Origin: Sporolituus thermophilus DSM 23256
Lineage (GTDB): Bacteria; Bacillota; Negativicutes; Sporomusales; Thermosinaceae
DNA: 64,000 nucleotides
Assembly (NCBI RefSeq): GCF_900102435.1
Contig: NZ_FNBU01000005.1
Span: forward strand, 62,001-126,000
Reading direction: 5' to 3'
The notes under the pieces are model-generated. The model was not told where the DNA came from. It saw nothing but the letters and a program-made list of their open reading frames with translations, and made no database searches. Positions 16,056 to 25,056 of this stretch are shown piece after piece; position 1 is the first letter of the stretch, and each line of letters starts with the position of its first letter. The position numbers were made by a program, and so were the translations under genes.

Positions 16056-16700
16056 ATGACAAGTCATATAAGGCAGAACTTGGGTGAGTATCTGCGGGCA
16101 AACATTGTAGCATATTTTTTTGTTACCCTTATCTTTGTCATTGGGGTGGTTATAGGCGCCTTAGCCGTCAAAACACTGCCGGAAGAACAAAAAACGGAGC
16201 TGCTTGGCTATTTACGGATTTTTTTTCAAGGGTTGAGCCGAGGAACTGAAGGAATTCAAGAGCAGGGCCTGCTATACAGCGTGATGCTTAACAATGCCAA
16301 AACAATCGGCTTAATATGGCTTCTTAGCTTTACCGTCATCGGTATTCCTTTTGTGTTGTTCATAATCTTTACCCGCGGCTTTGTTATCGGCTTTGCCGTC
16401 GGCTTTTTAGTAAACGAATACGTGGTGCAGGGATTGCTATTCGCCCTTGTTTCCGTTTTGCCCCACAATTTCTTTGCCGTTCCGGCTGTTGTTGTAACGG
16501 GAGTCTCGGCCGTTTCTTTTTCCTTAGCCCTTGTGCGGCGCCGGCGGCACAGCCGGGGAGGAAGCCTTTTTTACCAGGCCATGGGGCATACGGTGCTGTG
16601 CGCCGCCATGCTTGTCTTAATGCTGATCGCTAGTCTTACCGAGATATATATATCGCCAGTTTTTATGAAACTGGTGGTAAGTGTATTAGTGAAAGATTAG
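16056..16700 (+). CDS. spoIIM: stage II sporulation protein M
   Basis: A polytopic membrane protein of 214 residues that, with SpoIID and SpoIIP, drives engulfment of the forespore. About five hydrophobic helices are visible, starting with IVAYFFVTLIFVIGVVIGAL. The family patterns NNAKTIGLIWLLSFTVIGIP, RGFVIGFAVGFLVN and LPHNFFAVPA are all present. It starts at ATG 16056 after GGGAGGAAGG. Its neighbours yqzK and xerD keep the Bacillus order. Confidence 0.93.
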   Translation: MTSHIRQNLGEYLRANIVAYFFVTLIFVIGVVIGALAVKTLPEEQKTELLGYLRIFFQGLSRGTEGIQEQGLLYSVMLNNAKTIGLIWLLSFTVIGIPFVLFIIFTRGFVIGFAVGFLVNEYVVQGLLFALVSVLPHNFFAVPAVVVTGVSAVSFSLALVRRRRHSRGGSLFYQAMGHTVLCAAMLVLMLIASLTEIYISPVFMKLVVSVLVKD

Positions 16701-16708
16701 TCATTTAC

Positions 16709-16739
16709 CCGGATGGTAAAAATATCCATCCGGTTTTTT
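16709..16739 (+). terminator. terminator of spoIIM
   Basis: CCGGATGG/CCATCCGG stem with a nine-base A-rich loop, then T6. Confidence 0.9.
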
Positions 16740-16825
16740 AGTTACACACTGTCAATATTATGAATAAACTTAGGGTACAGTGAATAAGTATGATATTAAG
16801 TTAAGATTGAAGGTGGTGAGAGACT

Positions 16826-17047
16826 ATGGCAATTATTTATTCGCTACAGTTAAAGAGCGTTGTAAGACGCAGTAAAGTGTGGCTTAAGGTGGCTTTGTTG
16901 GCTCTCATTATCTTCTACATTATTCCGAAACTGTTTGTGCTAATCTGGGATGGCAGCAATTCCGTGCCTAAAGGACCTGACCGACCTTTTCTGGAAAAAC
17001 CTCTCCGTGTCCAAGTCCTAAGTTTACCGCAAAGGAACGACAGTTGA
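16826..17047 (+). CDS. yqzK: YqzK-like DUF4227 membrane protein
   Basis: A 73-residue protein with a basic N-terminus, one membrane helix (KVALLALIIFYIIPKLFVLIW) and a short Pro-rich tail outside. The function of this family is unknown. Assignment rests on size, topology and position: in Bacillus the small yqzK gene also lies between spoIIM and xerD. The ATG follows AGGTGGTGAGAG. Confidence 0.7.
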   Translation: MAIIYSLQLKSVVRRSKVWLKVALLALIIFYIIPKLFVLIWDGSNSVPKGPDRPFLEKPLRVQVLSLPQRNDS

Positions 17048-17174
17048 CAAAAAAAATCAAAAAACTGACTGGTTTTCGACAGGAAAAGAAAGGAAAAATA
17101 ATAGGTTGCGTGGAATACAACCAAAGTTATTGTGGGCTTGACCTTTAGAAATCTGGGGGAAAAAGGGTGGTAAT

Positions 17175-18062
17175 ATGGATAGCTATGTGGACGAATTTAT
17201 TAACTATCTTGCCGTTGAGCGCGGTTTAGCGCAGAATACTCTTGAATCATACGGCCGGGATTTGCGCCAGTTTCAGCTGTTTTTGCAGAACGACAAGCTG
17301 GATATAATTAAAGATTCCAACCGCAATACCATCCTCAATTATTTAAATAATCTCCAGAGCAAAGGAAGGGCTGTTTCGACCATTTCTCGCAATCTTGCCG
17401 CTATCAAGTCTTTTTACCAGTACTTGGTGAGGGAGCGCTACATAGATAAAGATCCGGCCGCCAATTTAGAGTCGCCTAAATTAGAGAAAAAATTGCCCAA
17501 AATTCTTTCCATTGCCGAAGTGGAAGAACTGTTAAAGCAGCCCAATTCTTTTCTGCCGACAGGCCTTCGGGATAAGGCAATGCTAGAGCTCTTATACGCT
17601 ACGGGTATTCGTGTTTCGGAGCTCATTTCACTAAATATTTCCGACGTAAATCTAGATATGGGCTATATTAAATGTTACGGCAAAGGCGCCAAGGAGCGCA
17701 TCGTGCCGCTAGGATCAATCGCCGCCAAGTGCGTCCAGGAGTATATCGCCAAAGGCCGGCCGAAATTGGTCCGCACCTATGAGGAACCGGCCCTGTTTGT
17801 TAATCATCACGGCAACCGGCTAACGCGGCAGGGGTTCTGGAAAATAATCAAAAAATACGCTCAGGAAGCCAATATTACTAAAGAGATTACGCCCCATACC
17901 CTTCGTCATTCTTTTGCCACGCATTTGTTGGAAAATGGCGCCGACCTGCGTTCAGTGCAGGAAATGCTTGGGCATGCCGATATTTCCACCACCCAAATTT
18001 ACACCCATGTTACGAAAAACCGTCTAAAAGAAGTGTATGACAAAGCTCATCCCCGCGCATAA
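17175..18062 (+). CDS. xerD: tyrosine recombinase XerD
   Basis: With XerC it resolves chromosome dimers at dif. It has 295 residues. The N-terminal SAM-like core-binding domain covers roughly 1-85 and the catalytic domain follows. Catalytic residues are Arg in LLYATGIRVSELISL, Lys in CYGKGAKERIVPLG, HxxR in HTLRHSFATH, and the nucleophilic Tyr in STTQIYTHV. The ATG at 17175 is preceded by GGGTGG. The gene belongs to the conserved spoIIM-xerD-deoB run. Confidence 0.93.
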   Translation: MDSYVDEFINYLAVERGLAQNTLESYGRDLRQFQLFLQNDKLDIIKDSNRNTILNYLNNLQSKGRAVSTISRNLAAIKSFYQYLVRERYIDKDPAANLESPKLEKKLPKILSIAEVEELLKQPNSFLPTGLRDKAMLELLYATGIRVSELISLNISDVNLDMGYIKCYGKGAKERIVPLGSIAAKCVQEYIAKGRPKLVRTYEEPALFVNHHGNRLTRQGFWKIIKKYAQEANITKEITPHTLRHSFATHLLENGADLRSVQEMLGHADISTTQIYTHVTKNRLKEVYDKAHPRA

Positions 18063-18080
18063 TAAATTGACCTGAATTTA

Positions 18081-18114
18081 TTCGATATATAAAATATAAA
18101 TTTCGATATATAAA
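18081..18114. repeat. direct repeat just upstream of deoB
   Basis: TTCGATATATAAA occurs twice, at 18081-18093 and 18102-18114, in phase every 21 bases (two helical turns). The second copy ends at the deoB ribosome-binding site. It may be an operator or A/T-rich chance. Confidence 0.5.
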
Positions 18115-18128
18115 GGAGAATACAAAAA

Positions 18129-19313
18129 TTGTTTGCCAGAATTATTATTATCGTAATGGACAGCGTCGGCATCGGCGCTTTGCCTGACGCCGCCAACTAT
18201 GGCGACACTGGCGCCAATACACTGGCCAATATTGCCCGCTCGCAAGGCGGGCTTTTTTTACCTGTTTTGGAAAGTTTGGGGTTAGGCTGCATCGCGCCTA
18301 TCGACGGGGTGAGAAGCGATATTGAACCCCGCGGTGCTTTCGGCAAGATGGCGGAGGTTTCGAAAGGAAAGGATACGACGTCAGGCCATTGGGAATTAGC
18401 CGGCTGTCCTGTTTATGAGCCTTTTCCCGTTTATCCGGATGGTTTTCCGCGGGAAGTGATCGAAAAATTCAGTAACCTTACCGGACGGTGCGTGCTGGGG
18501 AACAAAGCTGCTTCCGGTACCGCCATTATTCAGGAACTGGGCGCCGAGCATATGCGCACTGGATGCCCGATTGTTTATACTTCCGCCGACAGTGTTTTTC
18601 AAATCGCCGCCCACGAAGAAATCATCCCCCTGGAAGAATTGTACCGTTTATGCCGCATTGCCCGCGAAGCGGTATGCGTAGGGCCCCATGCCGTAGGCAG
18701 AGTGATTGCTCGGCCGTTTGTCGGCCGCCCAGGCAGTTTTATTCGGACCGCAAACCGGCATGATTACAGTTTGCCGCCATTCCGTGACACGGTGCTCGAC
18801 TTCTTGGTTCGTGCTGGGTATAGCGTAACCGGGGTGGGAAAAATCGCCGATATTTTTGCCCAGCGGGGCATCACCCGTTCCTTTCTCACCAAGTCTAACG
18901 ATGATGGCATGGAAACACTTATTAAGTTAGTAGCGGCGCAAGCGGAAAAAGGCGTTATAATGGTCAATTTGGTAGATTTTGACAGCCTTTACGGCCACCG
19001 GCGCGATCCTGCCGGTTATGCCCGCGCTCTGGAGAAGTTTGACCGCCGGCTCGGCGTGTTGCTGGAGTCCCTTCAGAGTGATGATTTGCTTATTATTACG
19101 GCTGACCATGGATGCGACCCTACCTTCAGCGGCAGTGATCACACGCGCGAATATGTTCCCCTGATTGTTTATCATCGCCGCATTCGGGGCCATAGTCTTG
19201 GGACACGGCAAAGTTTTGCCGATGTGGCGGCTACCATTGCTGACAACTTTTCCCTTCCGGCGCCGTTTGGCGTCAGTTTTTTGGCAGAGGTGAAGTATGG
19301 ATGCGCGTCTTAA
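18129..19313 (+). CDS. deoB: phosphopentomutase
   Basis: Interconverts (deoxy)ribose 1-phosphate and 5-phosphate in nucleoside salvage. It has 394 residues, normal for DeoB. The alkaline-phosphatase-like metal site is seen in [22 protein letters not shown], and [10 protein letters not shown]...SDHTRE. It starts with TTG at 18129 after AAAGGAG. The end overlaps pdp by 13 bases, which suggests coupled translation. In Bacillus the equivalent gene (drm) is also downstream of xerD. Confidence 0.95.
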   Translation: MFARIIIIVMDSVGIGALPDAANYGDTGANTLANIARSQGGLFLPVLESLGLGCIAPIDGVRSDIEPRGAFGKMAEVSKGKDTTSGHWELAGCPVYEPFPVYPDGFPREVIEKFSNLTGRCVLGNKAASGTAIIQELGAEHMRTGCPIVYTSADSVFQIAAHEEIIPLEELYRLCRIAREAVCVGPHAVGRVIARPFVGRPGSFIRTANRHDYSLPPFRDTVLDFLVRAGYSVTGVGKIADIFAQRGITRSFLTKSNDDGMETLIKLVAAQAEKGVIMVNLVDFDSLYGHRRDPAGYARALEKFDRRLGVLLESLQSDDLLIITADHGCDPTFSGSDHTREYVPLIVYHRRIRGHSLGTRQSFADVAATIADNFSLPAPFGVSFLAEVKYGCAS

Positions 19314-20629
19314 ACATTATTGCTGCTAAACGAAATGGAGAGGCTCTGACTGCGGAGGCGATTGCCGCCCTGGTAAAAGGGTTCACGGATGATACCATTC
19401 CTGACTATCAGATGGCCGCTTTTTTAATGGCTGTCTTTTTTCGCGGCATGACCGCGGAGGAAACGGCCGCTTTGACTATGGCCATGGCCGCTTCCGGCAA
19501 GATTTTAGACCTAAGCGGCATCGACGGGGTTAAAGTGGATAAGCACAGTACCGGTGGTGTGGCCGATACGACAACATTGGTTGTGGCACCGCTTGTTGCC
19601 GCCGCCGGCGTACCGGTGGCCAAAATGTCCGGCCGCGGTCTCGGTTTTACGGGCGGCACTATTGACAAGCTGGAGGCCATTCCGGGATTTCGCACCCAGC
19701 TTAGTGAGGCGGAATTTATCGGTAATCTTAAGTATCATCAGATCGCAGTGACCAGGCAAACAGATGATATTGCTCCGGCCGATGGCAAAATTTATGCGCT
19801 GCGCGACGCCACGGCAACGGTAGAAAGCATACCCCTCATTGCCTCTTCCATCATGAGCAAAAAAATCGCTGTCGGTGCCGATAAAATTCTGCTCGACGTA
19901 AAGGTAGGCAAGGGGGCGTTTATGAAAACGCTCAATGATGCAATCGAGTTGGCGAAAACAATGGTAGTAATTGGACAGCGGGTGGGACGGGAAACGATTG
20001 CCATCCTGACGTCCATGGACCAGCCGCTAGGGCGGGCGGTAGGGAATAGTCCGGAAGTGGCTGAAGCGATTGATATCCTGGCCGGGCGCAAGCGGGGACG
20101 TTTATACGAGGTCTGCCTTACTTTGGCAACCCAAATGCTGTTATTGGGCCAGGCGGCAGACAGTGCCGCTGCGGCGAGGGAAAAGCTGGAGCGTCTGTTG
20201 GCCGACGGCGCAGCACTGGCCAAGTTTCAAGAATTTATTGCTGCTCAGGGGGGAGATCCGGCCGTTGTTTTCCGACCGGATCTGTTACCGGCCGCTCAGT
20301 TTAAGATAACGGTCGCAAGCCAGCGCCGCGGATATGTGCAGAGCATTGATCCCGTCCGCATCGGCAATGCTGCTATGTTGCTGGGGGCTGGCCGGGAAAA
20401 GAAGGGTGACGTTATCGACTTTGCCGTAGGCCTGACTATGCAAGTGGAAGTGGGAGACTTTGTCGAGCAAGGACAGCCTCTGGCCGTCATTCATGCTAAT
20501 GATCCACGTAAAGCAGAGCAGGCGCAAAAAGACGTATTGGCAGCCATTTCTCTGGGAGACGGCAAAGTTCCACCGCCACCGTTGCTACTAGGCATCGTCG
20601 ATCAGCAAGGATATCACAAAATGTCATAA
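19301..20629 (+). CDS. pdp: pyrimidine-nucleoside phosphorylase
   Basis: Splits uridine, deoxyuridine or thymidine with phosphate into base and (deoxy)ribose 1-phosphate, which DeoB then uses. It has 442 residues. The phosphate and nucleoside sites include [38 protein letters not shown] and [15 protein letters not shown]-terminal barrel-sandwich domain ends the protein. The gene starts inside deoB. A terminator-like hairpin follows. It replaces the purine phosphorylase found at this place in Bacillus. Confidence 0.94.
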   Translation: MRVLNIIAAKRNGEALTAEAIAALVKGFTDDTIPDYQMAAFLMAVFFRGMTAEETAALTMAMAASGKILDLSGIDGVKVDKHSTGGVADTTTLVVAPLVAAAGVPVAKMSGRGLGFTGGTIDKLEAIPGFRTQLSEAEFIGNLKYHQIAVTRQTDDIAPADGKIYALRDATATVESIPLIASSIMSKKIAVGADKILLDVKVGKGAFMKTLNDAIELAKTMVVIGQRVGRETIAILTSMDQPLGRAVGNSPEVAEAIDILAGRKRGRLYEVCLTLATQMLLLGQAADSAAAAREKLERLLADGAALAKFQEFIAAQGGDPAVVFRPDLLPAAQFKITVASQRRGYVQSIDPVRIGNAAMLLGAGREKKGDVIDFAVGLTMQVEVGDFVEQGQPLAVIHANDPRKAEQAQKDVLAAISLGDGKVPPPPLLLGIVDQQGYHKMS

Positions 20630-20640
20630 TCCATTGTCAT

Positions 20641-20675
20641 GCCGGCAATGCTGCCGGCTTTCATGTTCTTTTTTC
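20641..20675 (+). terminator. terminator of deoB-pdp
   Basis: GCCGGCA/TGCCGGC stem with an ATGC loop. A T-rich tail ends in T6 after a short interval. Confidence 0.7.
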
Positions 20676-20736
20676 CAGTGTAAGTCTTGAGCATGCTGGA
20701 CAACCTAAAATAAAAACGAAAGGAGTGTTAACCGTT

Positions 20737-21909
20737 ATGAGCCGGCTACGCCTTATTGCAGTGATGACTCTGGTATGCTTTATGTTTCTCAGGTTAATAA
20801 CATCTTTGCCAATTGCTTGGGCAGCGCCGGTCAGGACGCCAACCCAGCTGGAAACAACGGCGCAATCGGCAATACTGATGGACGCTAACGGCGCCGTTTT
20901 GTGGGAAAAAGAGCCCCATAAGCGATTGCCGCCGGCCAGCGTTACCAAAGTGATGACACTGCTTTTAGCTGTGGAAGCGGTCGAGCAAGGGAGAATCAAG
21001 CCGACCGACTTAGTTTATACTAGTGAACATGCGTGGCGGCAGGGCGGCTCGCAGATTTGGCTGGAGCCCGGAGAAGCTATGACCGTTCAAGAAATGATGA
21101 TCGCTGTAGCAGTGGTAAGCGCCAATGACGCCGCCGTCGCGTTAATGGAACATATTTATGGAAGTGAACAGGCTGCTGTCGAAGCCATGAATAAACGCGC
21201 CGCCAGTCTCGGCCTGCAAAACACTCATTTTGCTAATGTGAATGGACTTCCTGCACAGGATCATTATATGAGCGCCTATGACACCGCCTTGCTTGTCAAA
21301 GAAGCAGTACGTCATCCTTTATATATGGAGCTCTGCGGTATTAAAGAATATTGGTTGCGGGACGGGAAAAACTGGTTAGTCAATACGAATAAACTGCTTT
21401 GGTGGTATAAAGGCGCTGACGGATTGAAAACTGGCTGGACGGAAGAAGCCAAATATTGTTTTGCCGGGACGGCCAAACGGGATGGCCTGCGTCTCATTGC
21501 CGTCGTATTTGCTACGCCGGAGCCGCGTTCCCATCTCCGTGAGAGCATGAAACTTATGGATTGGGGCTTCGCCAACTTTGCTGCAGTGCCTGTTGCCGAA
21601 AAAGGAGCGGTCGTAGGGCGGATCAAAGTGAATAAAGGAACGGAACGGGAAGTGCAGCTTGTGGTCGCCAATGACTTGACCCTGGTAGTTCCCAAAGGAC
21701 AAAACAAAAATCTGCAGAAAAAAGTCGTAGCTGAACCGCAGGTCAACGCTCCTATTATCCAAGGGCAAAAATACGGTGAACTAATTGCACTTTGCGACGG
21801 CAAAGAAATAGGGAAGGTAGAACTTGTTGCGGAAAAAACAGTAGAAAAGGCCGGTTTCTTTAAAATTTTCCATAATATGCTGACAAATTTCTTTAATATT
21901 AATCGATAG
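20737..21909 (+). CDS. dacF: D-alanyl-D-alanine carboxypeptidase DacF
   Basis: A penicillin-binding protein that trims peptidoglycan stem peptides, likely in cortex formation. It has 390 residues with a signal peptide (about 1-28, cleavage near AWA). The serine peptidase motifs are PASVTKVM (SxxK), SANDAAVAL (SxN), and DGLKTGWT (KTG). A C-terminal PBP5-type domain and a short hydrophobic tail follow. ATG 20737 has AGGAG 11 bases upstream. In Bacillus, dacF is the gene before spoIIAA, as here. Confidence 0.93.
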   Translation: MSRLRLIAVMTLVCFMFLRLITSLPIAWAAPVRTPTQLETTAQSAILMDANGAVLWEKEPHKRLPPASVTKVMTLLLAVEAVEQGRIKPTDLVYTSEHAWRQGGSQIWLEPGEAMTVQEMMIAVAVVSANDAAVALMEHIYGSEQAAVEAMNKRAASLGLQNTHFANVNGLPAQDHYMSAYDTALLVKEAVRHPLYMELCGIKEYWLRDGKNWLVNTNKLLWWYKGADGLKTGWTEEAKYCFAGTAKRDGLRLIAVVFATPEPRSHLRESMKLMDWGFANFAAVPVAEKGAVVGRIKVNKGTEREVQLVVANDLTLVVPKGQNKNLQKKVVAEPQVNAPIIQGQKYGELIALCDGKEIGKVELVAEKTVEKAGFFKIFHNMLTNFFNINR

Positions 21910-21920
21910 CAAATTTGTGG

Positions 21921-21949
21921 CGAGGATATTTCCTCGTTTTCTTTTTTTT
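21921..21949 (+). terminator. terminator of dacF
   Basis: CGAGGA/TCCTCG stem with a TATT loop and a long T-rich tail. It implies that spoIIAA has a separate promoter. Confidence 0.85.
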
Positions 21950-21985
21950 ACAAGCGAATTTTATGCCGCTTTTTTATGTTTTTGT

Positions 21986-22012
21986 GCAGGAAGAATTTTC
22001 CTGAAGAAGAAT
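21986..22012 (+). promoter_or_regulatory. candidate sigma-H promoter of the spoIIA operon
   Basis: GCAGGAAGA (21986-21994) keeps the AGGA core of the sigma-H -35 element, and AGAAT (22008-22012) matches the -10. The 13-base gap equals that of the spo0A candidate. The spoIIA operon is sigma-H dependent in Bacillus. Confidence 0.45.
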
Positions 22013-22047
22013 ATACATAACAATCCAAAGATGGGAGGGAAACCGCG

Positions 22048-22383
22048 TTGGTCATCACAACGGCAGTGAAACAGGGATTTTTAATTGTCCGTATTAGCGG
22101 AGAATTGGACATGCATGTGGCTGACGAGTTTCGTCGGCAAGTGGACAATGCCCTTGATGCAACAGGCTTAAAAAACATTCTTCTGAGCTTTGAAAATGTT
22201 ACTTTTATTGATAGTTCTGGTCTCGGCGTTATTTTGGGCCGTTACAAGCGCATAAGCGCCAGTGGCGGCAAAATGTTGGCTGCTTGTCTTCAGCCGCAGG
22301 TAGCTAAGATTTTCGAGCTCGCCGGGTTATTGAACATTATCAGGACGTATGACTCCGAGACCGAAGCTTTGGAATGTGCTTGA
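22048..22383 (+). CDS. spoIIAA: anti-sigma F factor antagonist SpoIIAA
   Basis: A STAS-domain protein of 111 residues that releases sigma-F by binding SpoIIAB. The DSSGLGVILGRYK motif (starting at residue 55) contains the serine phosphorylated by SpoIIAB. It starts at TTG 22048 after GGGAGGG. It opens the conserved spoIIAA-spoIIAB-sigF operon and is 10 bases from the next gene. Confidence 0.96.
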   Translation: MVITTAVKQGFLIVRISGELDMHVADEFRRQVDNALDATGLKNILLSFENVTFIDSSGLGVILGRYKRISASGGKMLAACLQPQVAKIFELAGLLNIIRTYDSETEALECA

Positions 22384-22393
22384 GGAGGACACC

Positions 22394-22828
22394 ATGACTG
22401 CCAAAAACCGCATTTTTATGTCCTTCACCAGCAACAGTGAAAATGTTGGTATTGCCAGGGTGGCGGCCGCTGCCTTCGCCGCGCAAATGGATTTGACGCT
22501 AAATGAAATCGAAGAAATAAAAGTGGCTGTTTCGGAAGCGGTATCAAACTCGGTCATTCACGGCTATGGCAATGATAATAAGGGCATCATTGAGTTAACC
22601 ATGATGTTATACGAGGATCGACTGGAGTATATCATTGTCGACCATGGGAAAGGTATCGCCGATATTGCCCAGGCGCGCCAGCCGTCATACTCAAGTGATC
22701 CGGAGCGGATGGGGCTAGGTTTTGTTTTCATGGAATCGTTTATGGATGAGCTGATTGTTGAATCGCAGGTAGGGGTGGGCACTACCGTTAAAATGGTTAA
22801 AAAAATTCAAACCGGCGGGACGCATTAA
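22394..22828 (+). CDS. spoIIAB: anti-sigma F factor SpoIIAB
   Basis: A GHKL-fold serine kinase of 144 residues that holds sigma-F inactive before septation and phosphorylates SpoIIAA. The N box is EIKVAVSEAVSNSVIHGY. G1 is DHGKGIADI and G2 is the RMGLGFVFMESFMD region. The ATG at 22394 follows TGAGGAGG. The order and spacing match the standard operon. Confidence 0.96.
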   Translation: MTAKNRIFMSFTSNSENVGIARVAAAAFAAQMDLTLNEIEEIKVAVSEAVSNSVIHGYGNDNKGIIELTMMLYEDRLEYIIVDHGKGIADIAQARQPSYSSDPERMGLGFVFMESFMDELIVESQVGVGTTVKMVKKIQTGGTH

Positions 22829-22841
22829 GTGAGGCGGCACT

Positions 22842-23573
22842 ATGCTGGAAGATGCGGAATTGAAAGAATGGATCAAACGGGCGCAAGCTGGCGATAAGCA
22901 GGCCAAGGAATATATTCTGGAGCATAATGTCAACCTGGTGCGCAGTATCGTTCACCGTTTCCTTAACCGCGGCTATGAATGGGATGATTTGTTTCAGATC
23001 GGCTGTATTGGCTTAATGAAGGCTATCGAGCGCTTTGATTTAAATTTTAGTGTAAAGTTTTCTACCTACGCCGTACCCATGATTATTGGTGAAATCCGCC
23101 GTTTTATCCGCGACGATAACCCCATCAAAGTTAGCCGGCCGGTTAAGGAACTGGCCTACCGCGTATACCGCACGCAGGAACGACTGCAAGGCATGTTAGG
23201 TCGTGAACCTACCATTCACGAAGTTGCCAAAGAGTTAGCTCTCGCCCCACAGGAAATCGTGTCGGCATTGGAAGCAAGCCAGCCGCCCGCTTCGCTGTTT
23301 GAGCAGGCATATCATGATGATGGCGACCCGATAAGCAGGCTAGATCAGATTGCGCAATGCGATGGGCAGGACAACACTTATTTTGAAAAATTGGCCCTGC
23401 GCGAAGTCCTATCCCGCCTGCCGCCCAAAGAACGCTATGTTATTCATCTGCGTTTTTTTGAGGATAAGACGCAGGCGGAAATTGCCAACATGATTGGTCT
23501 ATCACAAGTTCAGGTTTCGCGTATTGAAAAACAAGCTCTAAGATTGATCCGGGACTTAATGCAGACTTCGTGA
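22842..23573 (+). CDS. sigF: sporulation sigma factor SigF
   Basis: The forespore-specific sigma factor of 243 residues. Region 2 shows DLFQIGCIGLMKAIERFDL and FSTYAVPMIIGEIRRFIRDD. Region 3 includes EPTIHEVAKEL. Region 4 includes LPPKERYVIHLRFFEDKTQ and the helix-turn-helix QAEIANMIGLSQVQVSRIEK. It starts at ATG 22842 after GAGGCGG. It is the last gene of the spoIIA operon core. The spoVA genes downstream are expected to be read by the later sigma-G. Confidence 0.96.
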   Translation: MLEDAELKEWIKRAQAGDKQAKEYILEHNVNLVRSIVHRFLNRGYEWDDLFQIGCIGLMKAIERFDLNFSVKFSTYAVPMIIGEIRRFIRDDNPIKVSRPVKELAYRVYRTQERLQGMLGREPTIHEVAKELALAPQEIVSALEASQPPASLFEQAYHDDGDPISRLDQIAQCDGQDNTYFEKLALREVLSRLPPKERYVIHLRFFEDKTQAEIANMIGLSQVQVSRIEKQALRLIRDLMQTS

Positions 23574-23635
23574 TTTCACGGAGCCTGTATTTTTTTTGTT
23601 GCCGACAGGGACATAATAAATGTAGAGGTGAGATT

Positions 23636-23821
23636 ATGAACGGCAAAAAACTGTTTATGCTGACTTTTGCCATTTTTTTAATTCTTGCCGGTAGCGCCGC
23701 CGCATGGTTTTTTTTCTGGCATGACCTACCGAAAAAGACGCCGCTGCGCGCTAAACAGGTAATGCTTTTTCATCTTGAACAACCGCAGGTGCCGTGTTTT
23801 CCCGGTCGGCCCGATTGCTAG
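23636..23821 (+). CDS. small membrane protein (61 aa), unknown
   Basis: One N-terminal hydrophobic helix (LFMLTFAIFLILAGSAAAWFFF) after a basic start. The short tail then ends in CFPGRPDC. It has a good ribosome-binding site (AGAGGTGAG) and starts at ATG 23636. I recognise no family. It follows sigF by 62 bases and precedes dodecin, so it may be sporulation-linked, but only position suggests this. It could be a periplasmic anchor or a lipid-exposed peptide. Confidence 0.6.
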   Translation: MNGKKLFMLTFAIFLILAGSAAAWFFFWHDLPKKTPLRAKQVMLFHLEQPQVPCFPGRPDC

Positions 23822-23899
23822 GTTGTGCCAGGCATAAAGGCTTATAGCAAGGCGCAGACTATAATTGAAACAATTACAAATAATAAGGAGGCAGTAGAA

Positions 23900-24103
23900 A
23901 TGGGCGTTGTAAAAGTCATTGAACTCGTAGGCACCTCTCGTCATAACTGGACGGACGCAGTTGATAACGCTGTTATGGAAGCCAGCAAAACCATCGATGA
24001 TATCCTTGGAGTGGAAGTCACAAACTTTACGGCGAATATTGACAATGGCCGTATTTCGGAGTACAAAGCCGACGTCAAAATCGCCTTCCATGTTCACCAT
24101 TGA
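23900..24103 (+). CDS. dodecin family flavin-binding protein
   Basis: A 67-residue protein of the dodecin family, which forms hollow dodecamers that store riboflavin, FMN or related ligands. Typical blocks are VVKVIELVGTSRHNWTDAV and NAVMEASKTIDDILGVEV. Conserved lumen-side residues and the terminal FHVHH are also present. The ATG at 23900 follows AAGGAGGCAG; the reading from 23825 would add an unrelated leader. It sits between sigF and spoVAC, an uncommon neighbour. Confidence 0.9.
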   Translation: MGVVKVIELVGTSRHNWTDAVDNAVMEASKTIDDILGVEVTNFTANIDNGRISEYKADVKIAFHVHH

Positions 24104-24116
24104 TAAAAATTTTGCC

Positions 24117-24150
24117 GCAAGAGTGCCTACTTGGCACTCTTGCTTGTTTA
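24117..24150 (+). terminator. terminator of the dodecin gene
   Basis: GCAAGAGTGCC/GGCACTCTTGC, a perfect 11-bp stem with a TACTT loop and T-rich tail. The spoVA genes therefore probably have their own promoter. Confidence 0.85.
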
Positions 24151-24198
24151 TGCATTATTCAAAGTTACTGTGGTCAAAATAACAACGGAGGTGAAATT

Positions 24199-24660
24199 AT
24201 GCCTGAAAGCGGCGCGCAAGGCGACAAACAGGCTCAACAGCAATACCAGGAAAAATATAATCAGGTTAAACCTAAACCCCCTATATTAAAAAACATCGTA
24301 TGGGCCTTTATTGTCGGTGGACTGATCTGCACCCTCGGGCAGTTCATTCAAAACTATTTTGTCAGCGTTGGTTTTACGAAAAAAGAAGCCGCAGGACCTA
24401 CTGCCGTCGTCTTGGTATTTTTAAGCGCTTTTTTTACGGCGCTAGGCGTATACGACGAACTGGGGCGGCGGGCGGGCGCCGGCTCAATTGTTCCGATTAC
24501 GGGGTTTGCTAACTCAGTAGTGGCGCCAGCCATGGAGTTTAAACGGGAAGGTTTTGTATTTGGTGTAGGCGCCAAAATGTTTATCATCGCAGGGCCAGTG
24601 CTAGTGTACGGCATGCTTACATCCTTTATCATCGGCTTTATATACTGGTTGGCAAAGTAG
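24199..24660 (+). CDS. spoVAC: stage V sporulation protein AC
   Basis: A multi-pass membrane protein of 153 residues from the SpoVA channel. It moves dipicolinic acid into the forespore and releases it in germination. After a Gln-rich hydrophilic N-terminus come several helices, with GGLICTLGQFIQNYF, LGVYDELGRRAGAGSIVPITGFANSVVAPA and the KREGFVFGVGAKMF loop. ATG 24199 follows GGAGGTGA. The next gene is a paralogous subunit; the usual spoVAD between them is absent. Confidence 0.93.
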   Translation: MPESGAQGDKQAQQQYQEKYNQVKPKPPILKNIVWAFIVGGLICTLGQFIQNYFVSVGFTKKEAAGPTAVVLVFLSAFFTALGVYDELGRRAGAGSIVPITGFANSVVAPAMEFKREGFVFGVGAKMFIIAGPVLVYGMLTSFIIGFIYWLAK

Positions 24661-24696
24661 GAGATTACGGGAGATCGAAAAGGGAGGCAATTTTTA

Positions 24697-25050
24697 TTGC
24701 AAGCATATTTTATGGCCTTTCTTATTGGCGGCTTGATTTGCGTGGTTGGGCAACTGTTAATGGATTTAACGCCCCTCACCCCCGCCCATGTCCTTGTTTT
24801 ATTCGTTGTCATCGGCGGAGTTTTGAGCGGAATGGGTTTATACCAACCTTTGGTTGATTTAGCTGGCGCCGGGGCGACGGTACCGCTCCCCGGATTTGGC
24901 CACGCTCTTGTTTCCGGAACGATTGAAGATATAAATAAGTATGGATTTTGGGGCATTTTTAGCGGCTCATTACGTGCCACCGCTTCCGGTATCATGGCTG
25001 CGACAACGTTCGGGCTGTTTGCGGCGCTGCTATTTAACCCTAAAGGATAA
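24697..25050 (+). CDS. spoVAE: stage V sporulation protein AE (SpoVAEb)
   Basis: A 117-residue membrane protein homologous to SpoVAC: GGLICVVGQLLMDLTPLTPAH, MGLYQPLVDLAGAGATVPLPGFGHALVSG, and a FWGIFSGSLRATASGI segment. It is part of the SpoVA dipicolinate channel. It starts at TTG 24697 after GGGAGG. Just 36 bases separate it from spoVAC, leaving no room for spoVAD. Confidence 0.93.
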   Translation: MQAYFMAFLIGGLICVVGQLLMDLTPLTPAHVLVLFVVIGGVLSGMGLYQPLVDLAGAGATVPLPGFGHALVSGTIEDINKYGFWGIFSGSLRATASGIMAATTFGLFAALLFNPKG

Positions 25051-25056
25051 GTGACT

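Noticed and set aside
17075-17081. TTCGACA, the complement of a 0A box, between yqzK and xerD
   Set aside because: The seven-base motif also occurs by chance inside coding regions (for example near 8133 and 12543), so a single copy here is not evidence.
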